A stretch of 64,000 bases of DNA from Massospora cicadina (taxonomy: Eukaryota > Entomophthoromycota > Entomophthoromycetes > Entomophthorales > Entomophthoraceae), in NCBI GenBank assembly GCA_022478985.1, contig JAKSZP010009483.1, positions 1 through 64,000 on the forward strand, written 5' to 3'. Below, one piece after another: positions 20,985-32,418 of this stretch (position 1 is its first letter; each line of letters begins with the position of its first letter). Position numbers and translations under genes: made by a program. Below the pieces are notes generated by a model. The model was not told the origin of the DNA and did not search any database. It worked only from the letters and a program-made list of their open reading frames with translations.

Positions 20985-21220
20985 AATGCTTCAAACAAAT
21001 AAAATACTTCTTTGCTTTATCCTAGGTTATTTGTTCCGGTGGAGTTATACTCACATGGTCAGACAGAGAAGGTGCTGGCCCTGGTGGATACAGGGGCCAA
21101 GGAAAATTATGTGGAGTTTGCCTCAGTGGAACGTTTGAAGTTGGAAATGAGAAGGGGTCCTGAGGTAGTGTTCGCTGATGTGTCAAGAAGAGCCCCATCG
21201 TGGTGTTTAAGCCCCTGATT
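20985..21220 (+). pseudogene. aspartic protease of the chromovirus
   Basis: The frame 21012-21218 contains VLALVDTGAKENYVEFASVE, the retroviral-type protease active site (D-T-G-A) with its following helix. The second half is lost at a frameshift near 21215. It would cut the Gag-Pol polyprotein. Confidence 0.7.
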
Positions 21221-21429
21221 GTCATTTGGCAGGACCACTTTGGTTGAAGGAGGATTTCTGTGCAATCAGGAATATAGCTCATACCGTGGTACTGGGGATG
21301 CGATGGTGGCATCATTTTCAGCTATGGATTGATTTGTTGCATAAGACAATTACCTTGATGCCACATATTTTGCCTCAGATGACGTGGAAGATGGAGGTCA
21401 GGGGCGACATCATGAGAAGATGCAGGAGC

Positions 21430-22120
21430 TTAGGGGGATGCAGGAGGTGGAATTACCAGCCAAGTATAGCGACTTCATTGATGTATTTGGTCCATTGGAA
21501 GATCGCCTTTTTCCCTTACAGGTTCTTTCACGTTTTCATTCCAGTTCAAGGAGGGGATAGAGCTTCCCAGGGGATGCCCGGTCTATGCTCTTAATGAACA
21601 GGCTAGAGAAGCATTGGAGGGCCATGTGGAATTGATGTTGTACAAAGGTTTAATTGAGCCCTCCATGTCTCCAGTGGTGTCTCCTGTATTGCTGGTGCCA
21701 AAAGCGAGTGGTGGATTATGCCCACGTGTGGATTTCCAACGTTTTAACATGTTCACAGAGCCCTATCCATATCTGATGCCCTTGTTGGGGGAGCTTCTAA
21801 TGGTTATCAGATGCATGGTGTTTACAAAGCTTGACCTTACAGATGCATTTTAATCATATACTGGTGAGACCAGAGCACCATCAATAAACAGCGTTTAATT
21901 GCCACCTAGAGGTGTACCAATATCGTGTGATGCCATTCAGGCTGAGGTTTGCCCTGGCGGTGTTCCAGTGGATGATTGACCATGTCCTTGGAAGAATGAT
22001 CAGTCAATGCTGCGTCATTTATATGGATGATATCCTAGTATTCTTGCAGTCCCAGGAGGAGCATGTACTAGATGTCTGGGAAGTTTTAGGGTGATTGGCC
22101 ATATGGGTCTAAGGGTGAAG
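21430..22120 (+). pseudogene. reverse transcriptase of the chromovirus
   Basis: Starts with a YSDFIDVFGP-type lead (about 21460-21495), then LYKGLIEPSMSPVVSPVLLVPKASG (21640-21715), KLDLTDAF (21829-21852), YRVMPFRL (21921-21944) and VIYMDDILVFLQSQEEH (22016-22066). The catalytic YMDD box is intact. Frames change at about 21600, and a stop follows at 21853 (TAA after TDAF). Confidence 0.85.
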
Positions 22121-22389
22121 CCCTCGAAGTGTGAATTCAACTGAAGCTCAGTAACATTCCTTAGCAACGTGGTATTCTGGAATGGATTGGGAGTGTGTCC
22201 AGATAAGCTACGTGCAGTGTGGGCATGGAAGGCCTCCATGGATTAGATGGGGGTGTGAAGTTTTTTGGGAACATTGAACTTCCTTTGTCAGTTTGTGAAG
22301 AATCTTCCCAGATGGCCTTACCACTAATGTGATTTAACTTAGGACGTCCCATTCATATGGGGAAAGGAAGAAGAATGGGAATTTTAGTT

Positions 22390-22830
22390 ACTGAAGAGTA
22401 AGTTACTTAACGCACCTGTACTGGCCCATCCAAACCCTGGGAAACCATTTGTGGTCAAAATAAATGCTTCAAATTATTCTGTGGGGGAGGTAAATATTTT
22501 AGGAAGGAGAAGACAGGTTGGAACACCCAGTGTGTTACTTCAGCCATAAGTTGCTCCTCATAGAAACTACCCAATATACAATAAGGAACTGTTGGCGGTG
22601 ATGGCAGCCTTGCGAGAATGGCAACATCACCTGCTCTATGCCCAGCATCCTTTTGTTATCTGGACGGATCACAAAGCCTTGGAGTACTATCATGAGCCCA
22701 GAAAGATTAACCAGTGGCAGGCCAGATGGCATGTGGAGCTGGTCCAGTATGATTTCCTGGTGGAAAGTACAGGCTGGGAGCCTCTAATGTCTGGTAAATT
22801 GGTTGAGTCGAGATGGGGCTTTTGTGTATG
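22390..22830 (+). pseudogene. RNase H of the chromovirus
   Basis: Reads APVLAHPNPGKPFVV (about 22410-22455), then after a shift NYPIYNKELLAVMAALREWQHHLL (22568-22640) and VIWTDHKALEYYHEP (22658-22700), the conserved middle and end of gypsy RNase H. Followed by the usual linker (WQARWHVELVQYDF). Frame breaks lie near 22465 and 22790. Confidence 0.75.
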
Positions 22831-22859
22831 AGAAGGAGGATTTGGAGGAGTTTAACATG

Positions 22860-23900
22860 ACTACAATGTTCTGACTGGACCAATTCGCAATGTTGAAGGA
22901 TAGGGGAAGTGTTTTGGGGGAAGTTCGCTAGAAGCAGAGGAGCGCGGAATTCATTTGGAGACTGAAAGCCAAGATGACGGAGGGATGGCCACACAAGTAC
23001 CATGCAGATTTCATGAAGAGGGTTGGGGTGCTATACCACAATTTACACGTATGGGTGCCCAACCCAATGCTATGACGGAAGGTAATCTGGGATTCTCATG
23101 ATCATCTGCTGGCAGGTCATTCAGGAGTGTAGAAGATGGTGGAATTGGTGCAGCGGGAGCATTCATGGCTGGGCCTTCATAAGGATGTCTAGAAGTACAT
23201 GCAGGAGTGTTTAATGTGCGCAAAGTCAAAGCCATCAAGAAAAGTGCCATTAAGTAATTTGAATCTTCTGTCAATACCATGAGCCTTTTGGAGTTTGATT
23301 AGTGTTAGATTTCATAGTGGGACTCCCAAAGGTGCAGGGGAAGGACGTGGTTATGGTGGTCATAGATAGACTTACCAAATATGCTGAGTTCTTCCCATAT
23401 TGGAGTTTTTCAGTGAGTGATGTTGTGAGGATTTTCATTGATGAGGTGTTCTCTCAACATGGATTACCTGAGGAGATCATTTTGGACCAGAGGCCACAAT
23501 TCTTTTTGAAATTCTGGTCAAATCTACTGAAGAATTTGGAAATCAGGCCTGGATGGTCCTTGGTGTAACATCCATAATCTGATGGACAAATGGAAAGGGT
23601 GAATCAGATACTTGAGTAGTAACCTCCGGTGTTATGTGTCTGATTGACAGGATGACTGGGTTTTGTGGGTTCAGATGGCCCAGTTTGCTTACAACAATCA
23701 TTCCCAGTCCTCAACAGGAATGTCATCATTTTTGTGAATCATGGACTCAACACCAGATCAAATGGGGGATCTGTGGGCAAAGTATTTCAGGGGGTGGATG
23801 AGATGTTGCATACCATGTCAGATTTTAGGAAGGAGTTACAGGGAGGAGCTTGGAGCATTCAGTGTCTCAGCAAAAGTGACAGGTGGATTGACAAAGGGCG
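22860..23900 (+). pseudogene. integrase of the chromovirus
   Basis: Zinc-binding part: traces of H..H and CAKSK (about 23217). Core: LDFIVGLPK (23302), VVIDRLTKYAEFFPYW (first Asp), SQHGLPEEIILDQRPQFF (second Asp), FW, then after a stop SDGQMERVNQILE (23580-23615; last Glu). Frame 23665-23904 continues with degraded C-terminal sequence. Integrase inserts the cDNA; here at least three stops separate the parts. Confidence 0.75.
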
Positions 23901-24109
23901 CTAGATCCAACATTTGAGCCTGGGGACTGGATATTGGTGGCGGCTAAGAACTATGCTGTCCCAGTCAAGTTTCATAAGCTAGGCCAAAGTTTTTGGGCTC
24001 ATATCAGATTTCTGATCCATTAATTGAGTTGTCTTTGAGTTGAGTTTGCCAGTAGGTTCCAGAGCCTATCTGGTGATTCATGCTTTTTAGCTATAGGCAT
24101 TCAGGGGAG

Positions 24110-24300
24110 TGGGTCTGGAGCGTCCAGGACCACTGAACCCTAGGGAAGAGGAGGTGCCAGAATATGAGGTGGAACAGATACTGGATGCTAAATGGGTGAA
24201 GGGCCGGCAGTGACTGCTGGTGAAATGAAAGAGCTATCCAGTGGAGGAGGCAATGGACAGATGAAGAAGTATTGTGCTCAGTGCCCAGAGAAGGTCTGGG
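24110..24300 (+). pseudogene. chromodomain of the chromovirus
   Basis: Reads EVPEYEVEQILDAKWVKGRQ, stop, LLVK, stop, KSYPVEEAMD in one frame (24151-24258). The pattern E-x-E-x-I-L-D-x-x-W and LLVKWKxYP is that of chromodomains fused to integrase; the second stop replaces the conserved Trp of VKW (TGG to TGA). The PPT and 3' LTR follow at 24326. Confidence 0.7.
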
Positions 24301-24325
24301 ACTTTTGGTCTTTACAGGGGTTAGA

Positions 24326-24981
24326 TGTAATGGATCAGGAGGCACCTGATCCATACATTGTTTTGGATCAAGTGGCGTTTGATACAAATGTGGCCCTGAT
24401 TCAACAAGCATTGAACTTCAGGAAGGTCGGAGCTGGGAAATTTGCCATCCCAAACCCAAATCACATCTGCAGAATGATGATGGGCTTATGCATGGCATGG
24501 ATGGTGATCTGGTGGGATGAGGAATCTTCACTAATGATGTGCTGGTTGGGGTTCAAAAGAGCTTAACCAAAGAGAGGCTTATTCCATACTAGCAGAGCAC
24601 TATTTAGGGGAGGACGTCGCATCCCTGAAGGGCAGTTGCATCTTCTATGATAAAAATGAAAATCAAATAAAGGATAATTTGCTTGCTCAAGAAAAACTAT
24701 TAATTTTATTTAAGAAAATTAAGCGGATTGAATCAGAATTATGAGCTCAACCAGTGAGCTCAGTGTGGCGTTGGCATCGTTCTTGACCCTTTCCTGGTCC
24801 CAGACTTTGCTGCTGATGTGCAGCGTCAGGGGAACAGTGGTATGAGAATATGTGGCAATGACGAGGCATGGCAGTTGGGTTTGGGGATGGGCTTCTGCAG
24901 GCCTGTCCCTAGTATGGTCAGTAACATGGCTCTTACTGCCCAATTCGTTCATTGCATATTGGCATAAACCTGTCTGTTACA
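24326..24981 (+). repeat. 3' LTR of the chromovirus
   Basis: 656 bp, paired with the 5' LTR; preceded by a short purine tract (AGGGGTTAGA). Ends CTGTTACA at 24981. Confidence 0.85.
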
Positions 24982-24984
24982 ATC

Positions 24985-26070
24985 CACCTTTCAGGGCCTT
25001 GCACCTTTACAACAATCTGCCCCTTCCACATAGACACCCATCTTTTAATTACCCTAGCACCATGTCTTTTCTGCCTTAAATGAACCACTCTGGGCCCACG
25101 TTGAGAATGGCTGCATTGTCTTCCCCTTGTGCCTTGTTTTAAACTATTTAGTACAAGTGCCCTTCCCTTACCACTGCAATGACCTCTGGCCTTCCTACCT
25201 CTAGTGCACCCTTGCAACCTCTCTGACATAGTTTTTCAAATGGGGCTCTATCCTTCCTCCCCCTCCCTCACCCGCTGCAGCTGCATCTCCTTCTGCTCTG
25301 GCCAATAGTCACCAATATTCTCAAAACTTTCGAAAGCAAATTTTGGTATGAGATTCACTTAGTTTCCATAGTTGGTAGTTTGTGAGCCAGCATTTCTCAC
25401 CCCAGCCAATCAGCCCCTATACTGGCCGCTGTGTGCCCATTTTCTAATCTTTTTTAAAATATTAAAAATTGTATGATACCAATCATCATATGCCACCAAG
25501 CCCAAATTTAATTGGGTTAAATTCTTTTTATTTTCTTATAATCCCACTCCTCGCTACTTCCATCCTTGCAAAGGCTTCCCTGTTTACAAGACCCATCAAC
25601 AGTTTTTGTCTTTTAATCTTATGCCCCCATTAGCACCTCCTTTTATAACCACTTAATAATGCCATATCCTCTAGTCAATGGTATCCTTGATTCTAATTTC
25701 ATGTTTACTTCCCTGAGGAATTTAAAGGCAAATTTAAGGATCTCACATTCACCTTGAGCAACACCTGTGGCAACACCACCAAAAACATTGTTGTCTGATT
25801 AATGTTTCTCCTCAGCCCACCAACAAATTGAAATTTTTCTTGTCAAAAACTTTTATAATATGACAGGAGCTAACTTTCTAACTACGTCAAGGCACTGTTC
25901 ACCAAAGATCCTTAAAAATTCAAATACCAAGTTATTCCATCTTTCACACATACCGCTGATGCCCCAACTTCCATTATGCTTCTCTAATGCATGCCGTATG
26001 TTAAAGCTGGATAAAGTAACCCCCTTCCTCACCCAAATTTTCCGCTTATGCTTGCTGCATGGATCCATTT
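24985..26070 (-). pseudogene. unidentified minus-strand coding-like relic
   Basis: On the minus strand two frames look more protein-like than chance: 26068-25853 (KHKRKIWVRKGVTLSSFNIRH then WGISGMCERW, basic and aromatic) and 25229-24933 (Arg/Gly-rich, RGPRVVHLRQKRHGARVIKR). Between them minus-strand pieces such as EILKFAFKFLREVNMKLESR occur in shifting frames. A degenerate transposase or a host pseudogene are both possible; I see no diagnostic motif. The complementary strand is pyrimidine-rich with no TE domain. Confidence 0.2.
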
Positions 26071-26089
26071 TGAGATTTTATCATGTTCT

Positions 26090-28746
26090 CAGTATTTTTA
26101 GCACTCATAAGTAAAATGCGTGGCTTACCCCTTCTTAGATTGGGTACCACTAGTACCAAAAAGCTTATAATTTTTGGGTTAGAATAAGATGCAAGTGCTT
26201 AGACTTTATTTAGATAAAAGGTTAATAGGAAATTGTAGGTAAAGATAGATCCCAAAAAGGTACTTTAGTCAGACTTACAACTACATAAAGTTACAATTAA
26301 ATATTAAAGGAAATGATATACTGATTTCTATGTATGTGAAGCATAGATATCATCAATAGATCTATACAAGAATCAAATTATCTTTTTAGATGAATATATT
26401 GTTGAAAGTTTTTATATTAATTGTAGGGCTTTCCAATGCTTTCCATCCTTTTTCGTGTAATACTGCTCCTACACCCTCTATAATTAGCAATGTATGTTAA
26501 GAGAGGATTAGGCTTTTTATAGAGAAACCTCTACTACATCACTAAGGTAGTAGATTTTACTCCATGTAACTCACAAACATCCCTTTTCCTAATATCCCCA
26601 AAAAACACACTTACCAATGATCTTACTTTTATAATATCATATGACTTACTTTATAGTTATATTTTCAACAACGACCAAGACTATCCCCACAATTATTTTC
26701 CAAAAATTACTTTTTAATCTTATACTTTTTTGGAGTTGTTTAGGCGCTGGACCACTAAAGGTGAAATGCGTATCAATTTATAAATCTTGAAAAATTAAAG
26801 AAGCTTAATTAGGGCACATCCAATCAAATCTTGCGCTATCATCCCTACCAATCTCAATTCTTAAAACTTAACATGATCCTTACATTTCCTCCATAAGCCT
26901 AAATAGAGGAATACTTGAAACCTAAGAAGTAGTTACAGCGCCCAAGAACATCACAGATGCTGTTATAAACCTTAGCCCTTATATAGGCCAGTACTCTCAC
27001 TTGAGAGGATAATTTCTATTTTTAATTACTACCTCACATAGTCTTTATACAAAACAATTGCACCATAGTTATTTTGGTGTTGTATAATCTTGTGTAAAAC
27101 ATTTTGAGCTTTATAACGTGCATTGATGCAACATTCTCATGCTAAAAGTCAAATTTCTCATCAGATAGAGGGCTTCAGAGCAATAATTATTCTAGTTGCT
27201 TGGTGGCTTGGCTGGATCTATAGGAACTGTGAGGTATTACCTAAAGCAAAATTGGGCTCCTCTAGTCCTTATAAAAAGCATTTGACTAAAGTGATAATAA
27301 ATTAAAATTTTTAATACTTATCAACGTAGGGAAGCAATACATGTGTTATTATATTTAAGACTTTCAATAATCACTTCACCAGGGTTACCATACCATCTAA
27401 GCTAATTATAAATTCATTCATGTTATTTAATTATTAAATCAGTGAAAAACTATATATATATATATAATATCAATCTAAAGATATTATTGTTTAAACATCT
27501 CCAGATAAAATTATATACAATTTATATGTTTTTATTAAAATATAGGATTTAAGTCTTAATATTGTGAAAGTGGCTGCTCGCTTAGGGAATGCTGCTGAAA
27601 AAAGTTAAGTTACTTGCAATAAGTCATTTATTTGTTAAAAGGATGCATCAAAAACAGTTCATGGGGTCTATTTTATTGTACATGGGATTTTTTATTTGTA
27701 AAAGCGTGTCCAACTGTGTTGAGGACTTGAAATCATACATAGCGTGGACTGCTCCTGAGCACACTGTAACTCCATTCAACCTCTGCTGACAAAAGTAAGG
27801 CCAAGTACAAACCTTTAAAAATCAATTACTTATACTTGACCTTCTTAGCACCAAGTAAAGACAATAACAATAAAGATAGATAATTTTAAAGAAGTTATTC
27901 ATTGTGAGAATTTTAGAAAAGTATATTTTTCTTAAAGGATTATTGGTGCATAGGGTATAACTTAAATTATTTTAGATCAATTTAATCTTATAGGGTGATT
28001 TTATATTGGGTTTTGGTTTCAGAGTTGTGTGGAGTCCGAGTACTGATTCTCTCTGATATTCTAGGACTTTTCTGCAAATTATACTTTGGAGGTCTTGTAA
28101 GTTTATGAATGCAAGGCTGGTGTTATAAGTCTAACTGTGGCCCCTATGGTTCCAGTGATTACCGTGACTCTTGTGGCTGCATTTGTACTTCAGCCTTCTC
28201 AATTGATTGCGTTTTAAAAACTGGTTTACTTCCCAATTTAGTAAATGTTCATTTTCCTGAGTAAGAATGGAGAAACTCTCTTTGACAGGGTTTCAGTAAT
28301 TTGACCATCATTGATGAAAGAAACAAAAAGGTATAAAGGGGTTTCTTTAGGGCGTTGTTTACAACATCATGCTTATACTCTTTGTGCATGATACTTCTAT
28401 TGGTACATCTTCTGACGCCATAGTGAGCAGATGTCAAAATATTGCTGCATTTGGTTAGTGTATAAAGGCCTCCATTATCAGAAATATATCTAATTAATAC
28501 TTATAAAGGGGCTTTGACAATTTACAAATTATCTTGATTGCTGTATGTGTTAATAGGTAATTTAATTTATTTCTGACGAGCTCTAATATCATTATTAGTA
28601 CTTAAGTTTATTAATTTGGGGATCCTTGAAGGATTCATTCCATATGGCGCAGAATTGACCCCTATATTTGAGCCATTCTCAACATTATCCTTCTCAATAT
28701 GAGACCTTGGAAAGATTTTAGGTGCCACATGTGGATACAGTTGTAT
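26090..28746. other. AT-rich noncoding region, (TA)n tract
   Basis: About 2.65 kb without recognisable coding domains on either strand. A short (TA)n microsatellite lies at 27451-27466. Small frames (27123-27305, 27589-27789, 28249-28437) show no motif. Probably deeply decayed repeats. Confidence 0.5.
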
Positions 28747-28758
28747 GTGATGTGTGTA

Positions 28759-29045
28759 GTATTTAAATTCAAATTTTATTTGAGGAGTGCCGACCTGGGG
28801 ATGTACCGCACCATGAAGGGGATTTGAATTAGAGGGAAAGAAGGATAAAACCTGGAAAACCTCCATGAACAGTGTATGATAGGCCAGGAACTCCATGGAC
28901 TGCCAAGCTATTAGCTAACTCAGTTCAGGGCGTTAGTGCAACGCCAACATATTCATAATCATCCCCTAACCAAAGTTTATCTACCAGGATCAAACTTGGG
29001 GAGGCAGTGGTAGGGTCCATATTCTACCACTGGGGTATCCTCCCC
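28759..29045 (-). mobile_element. SINE copy 3, full length, with target duplications
   Basis: On the minus strand it starts GGGGAGGATACCCCAGTGG, with an A-box-like ACCCCAGTGGTAGAAT (complement of 29021-29036) and a B-box-like AAGTTTGATCCTGG (complement of 28985-28998), the arrangement of a tRNA-derived RNA polymerase III promoter. The body is shared with copies 1 and 2. The tail ACATCCCCAGGTCGGCACTCC..AAATAAAAT resembles the LINE-A/B/C tails. The flanks GTGATGTGTGTA (28747-28758) and GTGATGCATGTA (29046-29057) are a 12-bp duplication with two mismatches, directly abutting the element. SINEs are non-coding and depend on LINE proteins. Confidence 0.8.
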
Positions 29046-29094
29046 GTGATGCATGTATTATCAATCCTAATATAGTAATTCATTCATCTTCTCA

Positions 29095-29600
29095 TGACAA
29101 TGTTTTCAGGTCCCGTCCAGATGACTTTTAGCTTCTCAGGTTGACCTTCAAACATGTATTAAAACATCACTTTCTGTCCCAACTCAAATTTGGGAAACTT
29201 AGGTCTTTGTTCATACTCTTTGGTACCTTTAAGTAGCTTCATAATGTTAATGATGACGTTAAGCTGAATCTTAATAATTCTTCCTCTAACTTTTTTGGTG
29301 TCTACCAAGTATTAGATTCTTTCTATCTTCGTCCATCACTGGGGCTAACAAACTCAATAACGATATTTCTATTCCTATAGCGCTTTGAATGATGACATTC
29401 TAATAGTTCTATGGTGGCTCAACCGGTAAGCAAACAGTGCTGAAGGCATGTAGCTGTCCAAATTTAATCCGTGGTTAACTACCTCTTTTTAAGATTGATT
29501 CAAGGGTTCCATTCACTATTCCATGCTACCATTGATAGAGGGTGTGTATTGCATATAAACTGTTGTTTAAATCCCATAAAGTCTATCATATGTCTCATAA
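29095..29600 (-). pseudogene. integrase C-terminal relic of another gypsy element
   Basis: On the minus strand: TPSINGSME (place of HPQTNG-x-xE) near 29555, KEVVNHGLNLDSYMPSALFAYRLSHHRTIRMSSF (29500-29400 region, the classic AL-x-AYR integrase stretch), and further down KFELGQKVMF and EKLKVIWTGPENIV (29195-29110), the SH3-like integrase tail. Frames shift several times. The upstream part is cut at about 29617, where LINE-C ends, so LINE-C probably inserted into this older element. SINE copy 3 lies just beyond. Confidence 0.65.
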
Positions 29601-29616
29601 AATCTGAGATGATGTT

Positions 29617-32418
29617 TAATCCATTATTTTATATTTTATTTTGTGTAAGTCTGACCATGGGATGGACACTTCCCATAGATACCAACTACAAAACACCAAG
29701 AACTTTAGGGGCACCCCAGAGGAGCCGAAGCTACCTCTTGTTGCCAGCAGGCTGTCAGTGGAAGGAAGAGAAGGAGTGACAGGGGAGGTCTGGGCCAAAA
29801 CTGAACACGAATGAAGGAAAGGGTCCAATGAGAGGAACCAGATGGGGAACCAGGATGAATTAACTGGCTTTTGCGGGATGGCAGTTGGCCAAATAACTAA
29901 GATTGAAAGTGATCCTTTAGTGGGAGTGGAAGTGACGCACCTCTTTACAGAGGGGGGTAGTGCCAGACAGTGCATCAAGGACAATAGTGTTGATCATCCA
30001 AAGTGCTATTGCAACAACTAAGACGCAGAGAGAAAGGTGGATAGGGGAGGTCATGTAAAAGGCGAAGATGTTCTTAAACAGGCTAAAGCCTGTTCACGCT
30101 CCTGGAAAAAGAGGCGCATAACATCCCACCAGATCGTCTGTAATGGTGGGCAATCTTCCAAGCGATGTACTAATGACCCATATTGACTGCACACAATGGA
30201 TTAAGTTTGAGAGGCATTGGACCTCTCAGCAGTCTGGCACACCTTTCTAAGGCACCTTCACACATGGGCGCGAGTCTGGGGTTGTAAAGAGGATGGTGGT
30301 TGTAACGCCAAATGTCCTTCTGGATTTCCAGAGAACACAGAATTTCCAGCTTGTCAAGGTAGTCCAAACGGGAAATTTTCGGGGGACATTGGGGTACCAG
30401 GTTGTTCAAATCGACTTGCCCACGGACTTCTTGTTTGAAACAGGGAGTAGGGCGATCCCACTGGGCTGTGTGTCCACTGATGCTGATTCTCCACTCAGCG
30501 CTCCACATGAAGAGGAGAATACGTTTGAAATGTGGTGGCGTCCCATGTGGGCCCACGGCAGAGAGATGAGGCTAGATAGTTAAGAAGAGAATGGAGGTGA
30601 ATAGGATTTCAGAAGCCAAGGGCGCAGGAAAAATTGGAGAGGGCTGCGCATGATCAGCGTTGGGTTGGTAGTGTCAGGTTGGTGACTGCAGCATTCCAAA
30701 TGCCAAGTGTTTAGCGCCAGGGCCTCTAAGTTGAGCAGGCCCATACCACCATTATGGCAAGGGCCAAACATGACATCCATGCACACTGGTGGAAGGCGGC
30801 CTAACCAAAGTCACCCTAGTAGGAGGGCATATAAAGAGGTGAAGAAAGAGTTAAAAAGGCGATGACATGGGCCACAAACAAGACTTTTGAATGGAGCATG
30901 GAGTTGGCGAGCGCAACCTAGCCTATGAGGGTAGTCTGGTGGGCTCTAAGGGAGGTGATGCGCTTCATGACATTGTCTAGGATGTGGTGCTCCATTACTG
31001 ATGACGCAAACCCTCCCGCTCCAGCTACACTCACAAAGGCGCACTGGACCAGCAATGGGCCTTGTCCTGAAAGGGAGTACAAGTGGAGTGGTTTGGGATG
31101 GCCGAGGCAATTGAACCAGAGAGCTAGCGGCCAAAGCAAGCTGACTAAGGGGCGCTGGTGACCAGCGGGCTTGGTACCGGTCAAGGAGAATGATTTCAGA
31201 TTTGGATGCATTAGAGTGGCGTTATTGACCCTGGAGTATCCTGAATAGTTGCCTCAAGCATTTGTGCATCATAGTTGTCAAACACCCCAACCACACAGTC
31301 TCTAGAGAATGCCAGCATCATAACAGGTGCTTGGCCTTGCACATGGACACCAACCAGGTGGTCATTCACATTGCGTAACAGAGGGTTGGGGCAGAAGTTG
31401 TATAAGAGTGGGCTTAAAATCCCCCTTGGCGGAGACCCCTTTGAGGGCGAACTACTTCAGTAGGGAAACAAGAGCCACGCACAGCCATCGTGGCAGACTC
31501 TGTGAGCAGCATCACCCAAGTTATAAACTGGCGGGGGAGGTAGAATTTATGGAGGCAAGCTTTGAGGTAAATCCAGTTAACCCTATCATAAGCTTTTTGT
31601 TGGTCTAAGAACACAAGCGTCCCAGTAGCCGTGGATTGGCAGACATTGGCTACAGTGTGGATGCTGTTCCATATAGATCGCTTGGGGATAAAACCATACT
31701 GCTCAGAGTAGATTACTTCAGAAGTAACTTCCTCAAGGCGGTTGGCCATGATTTTGGTGAATAACATAATATCTGTACTAGTAAGTAGTATGGGGCTCCA
31801 GTTCGCCAAGTCCATCTTTATCCCCTTTCGTATACAGCGTTATCATGTAGCTTCTTGGCCTCCAGGAAGAAGGCGCGTTTTTAAAAAAGACATTTTTTCA
31901 TTGGGGCAAGAATTAGTGAGGAAAAATAATTAAACTATTTTTTGTAGAACTTGTATGGAATCAAATCTATACCTGGGCACTTCCTGTGTCGTGCACTGCA
32001 AACGGCATACCAGAGTTCATCATGATTAATTAAATTCATTAACTCCAGGTATCATGAAACTGTGCGGATATGTGAACCATCAAAAAACTCATCAATCTCT
32101 CCAGGTTCAACAGGTTTGTACTTATACAACTTGGAGTAAAAGTTTTGAGCTTCGACTGTCACTTCAGCTGGAGTGTTTGCAATGGAGTTGTCTAGCCGTC
32201 TCACCTGTGTGCAGGACAAGCTCTGTCATGGTGAAAAGAATTTGCGGAAAAAAATGTGTTGAGAACGTGTCACCTGCCTTCATATTTTTTGCTTTGTACT
32301 GGACACAGATGCCTTGTTTGTGTTGTCTTACAAGTGCGTTGAGACAAGCAGATACTTCTGCCCACTTATGACCCCATGCTGGGCTGTACTCTGCATCAGG
32401 GACATTGGACTTCATGTG
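29617..32418 (-). mobile_element. LINE-C, 3' segment (reverse transcriptase to tail)
   Basis: Third copy of the LINE-A/B family, minus strand. The segment runs from YSPAWGHKWAEVSACL (about 32370) through RT and C-terminal region to the 3' tail at about 29617-29660 (CATCCCATGGTCAG..ACAAAATAAAAT). It is separated from its upstream part by the solo LTR 32419-34174. The extreme 3' UTR matches LINE-B (TGGTTCCCC..TGGTTCCTC, CTGGCAACA, CTCTGGGGTGCCC). Confidence 0.85.
30170..32418 (-). pseudogene. LINE-C reverse transcriptase and C-terminus
   Basis: The frame 31815-31414 is the best piece: NWSPILLTSTD, ANRLEEV, YGFIPKRSIWNS, FLDQQKAYDRVNW, VRPQRGLRQGG. The catalytic motif reads AFSRDCVVG (about 31312-31286), so FADD has become FSRD and one catalytic Asp is lost. 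The C-terminal part (30786-30580, 30556-30170) shows GGMGLLNLEALALNTWHLE and LYNPRLAPMCEGALERCARL, aligned with the same regions of LINE-A. Clearly dead. Confidence 0.75.

Larger units (their letters stand above)
19436..24981 (+). mobile_element. complete Ty3/gypsy chromovirus with both LTRs
   Basis: A 5.55-kb element with LTRs at 19436-20093 and 24326-24981, both starting TGTAATGGATCA and ending TGTTACA. Internal domains in order: gag, protease (DTGA), reverse transcriptase (YMDD), RNase H, integrase and chromodomain, as in chromoviruses. Stops and frameshifts occur in most domains. No matching 5-bp target duplication is visible (TGAAG before, ATCCA after), which could mean decay or recombination with another copy. 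It interrupts SINE copy 2 at its left edge. Confidence 0.85.

Noticed and set aside
27451..27466. (TA)n tract as an origin or regulatory signal
   Set aside because: Ordinary short microsatellite in AT-rich DNA with nothing else in support.
28567..28896. 109-codon minus-strand frame near the SINE
   Set aside because: Runs out of the SINE body into flanking AT-rich DNA; SINEs do not encode protein.
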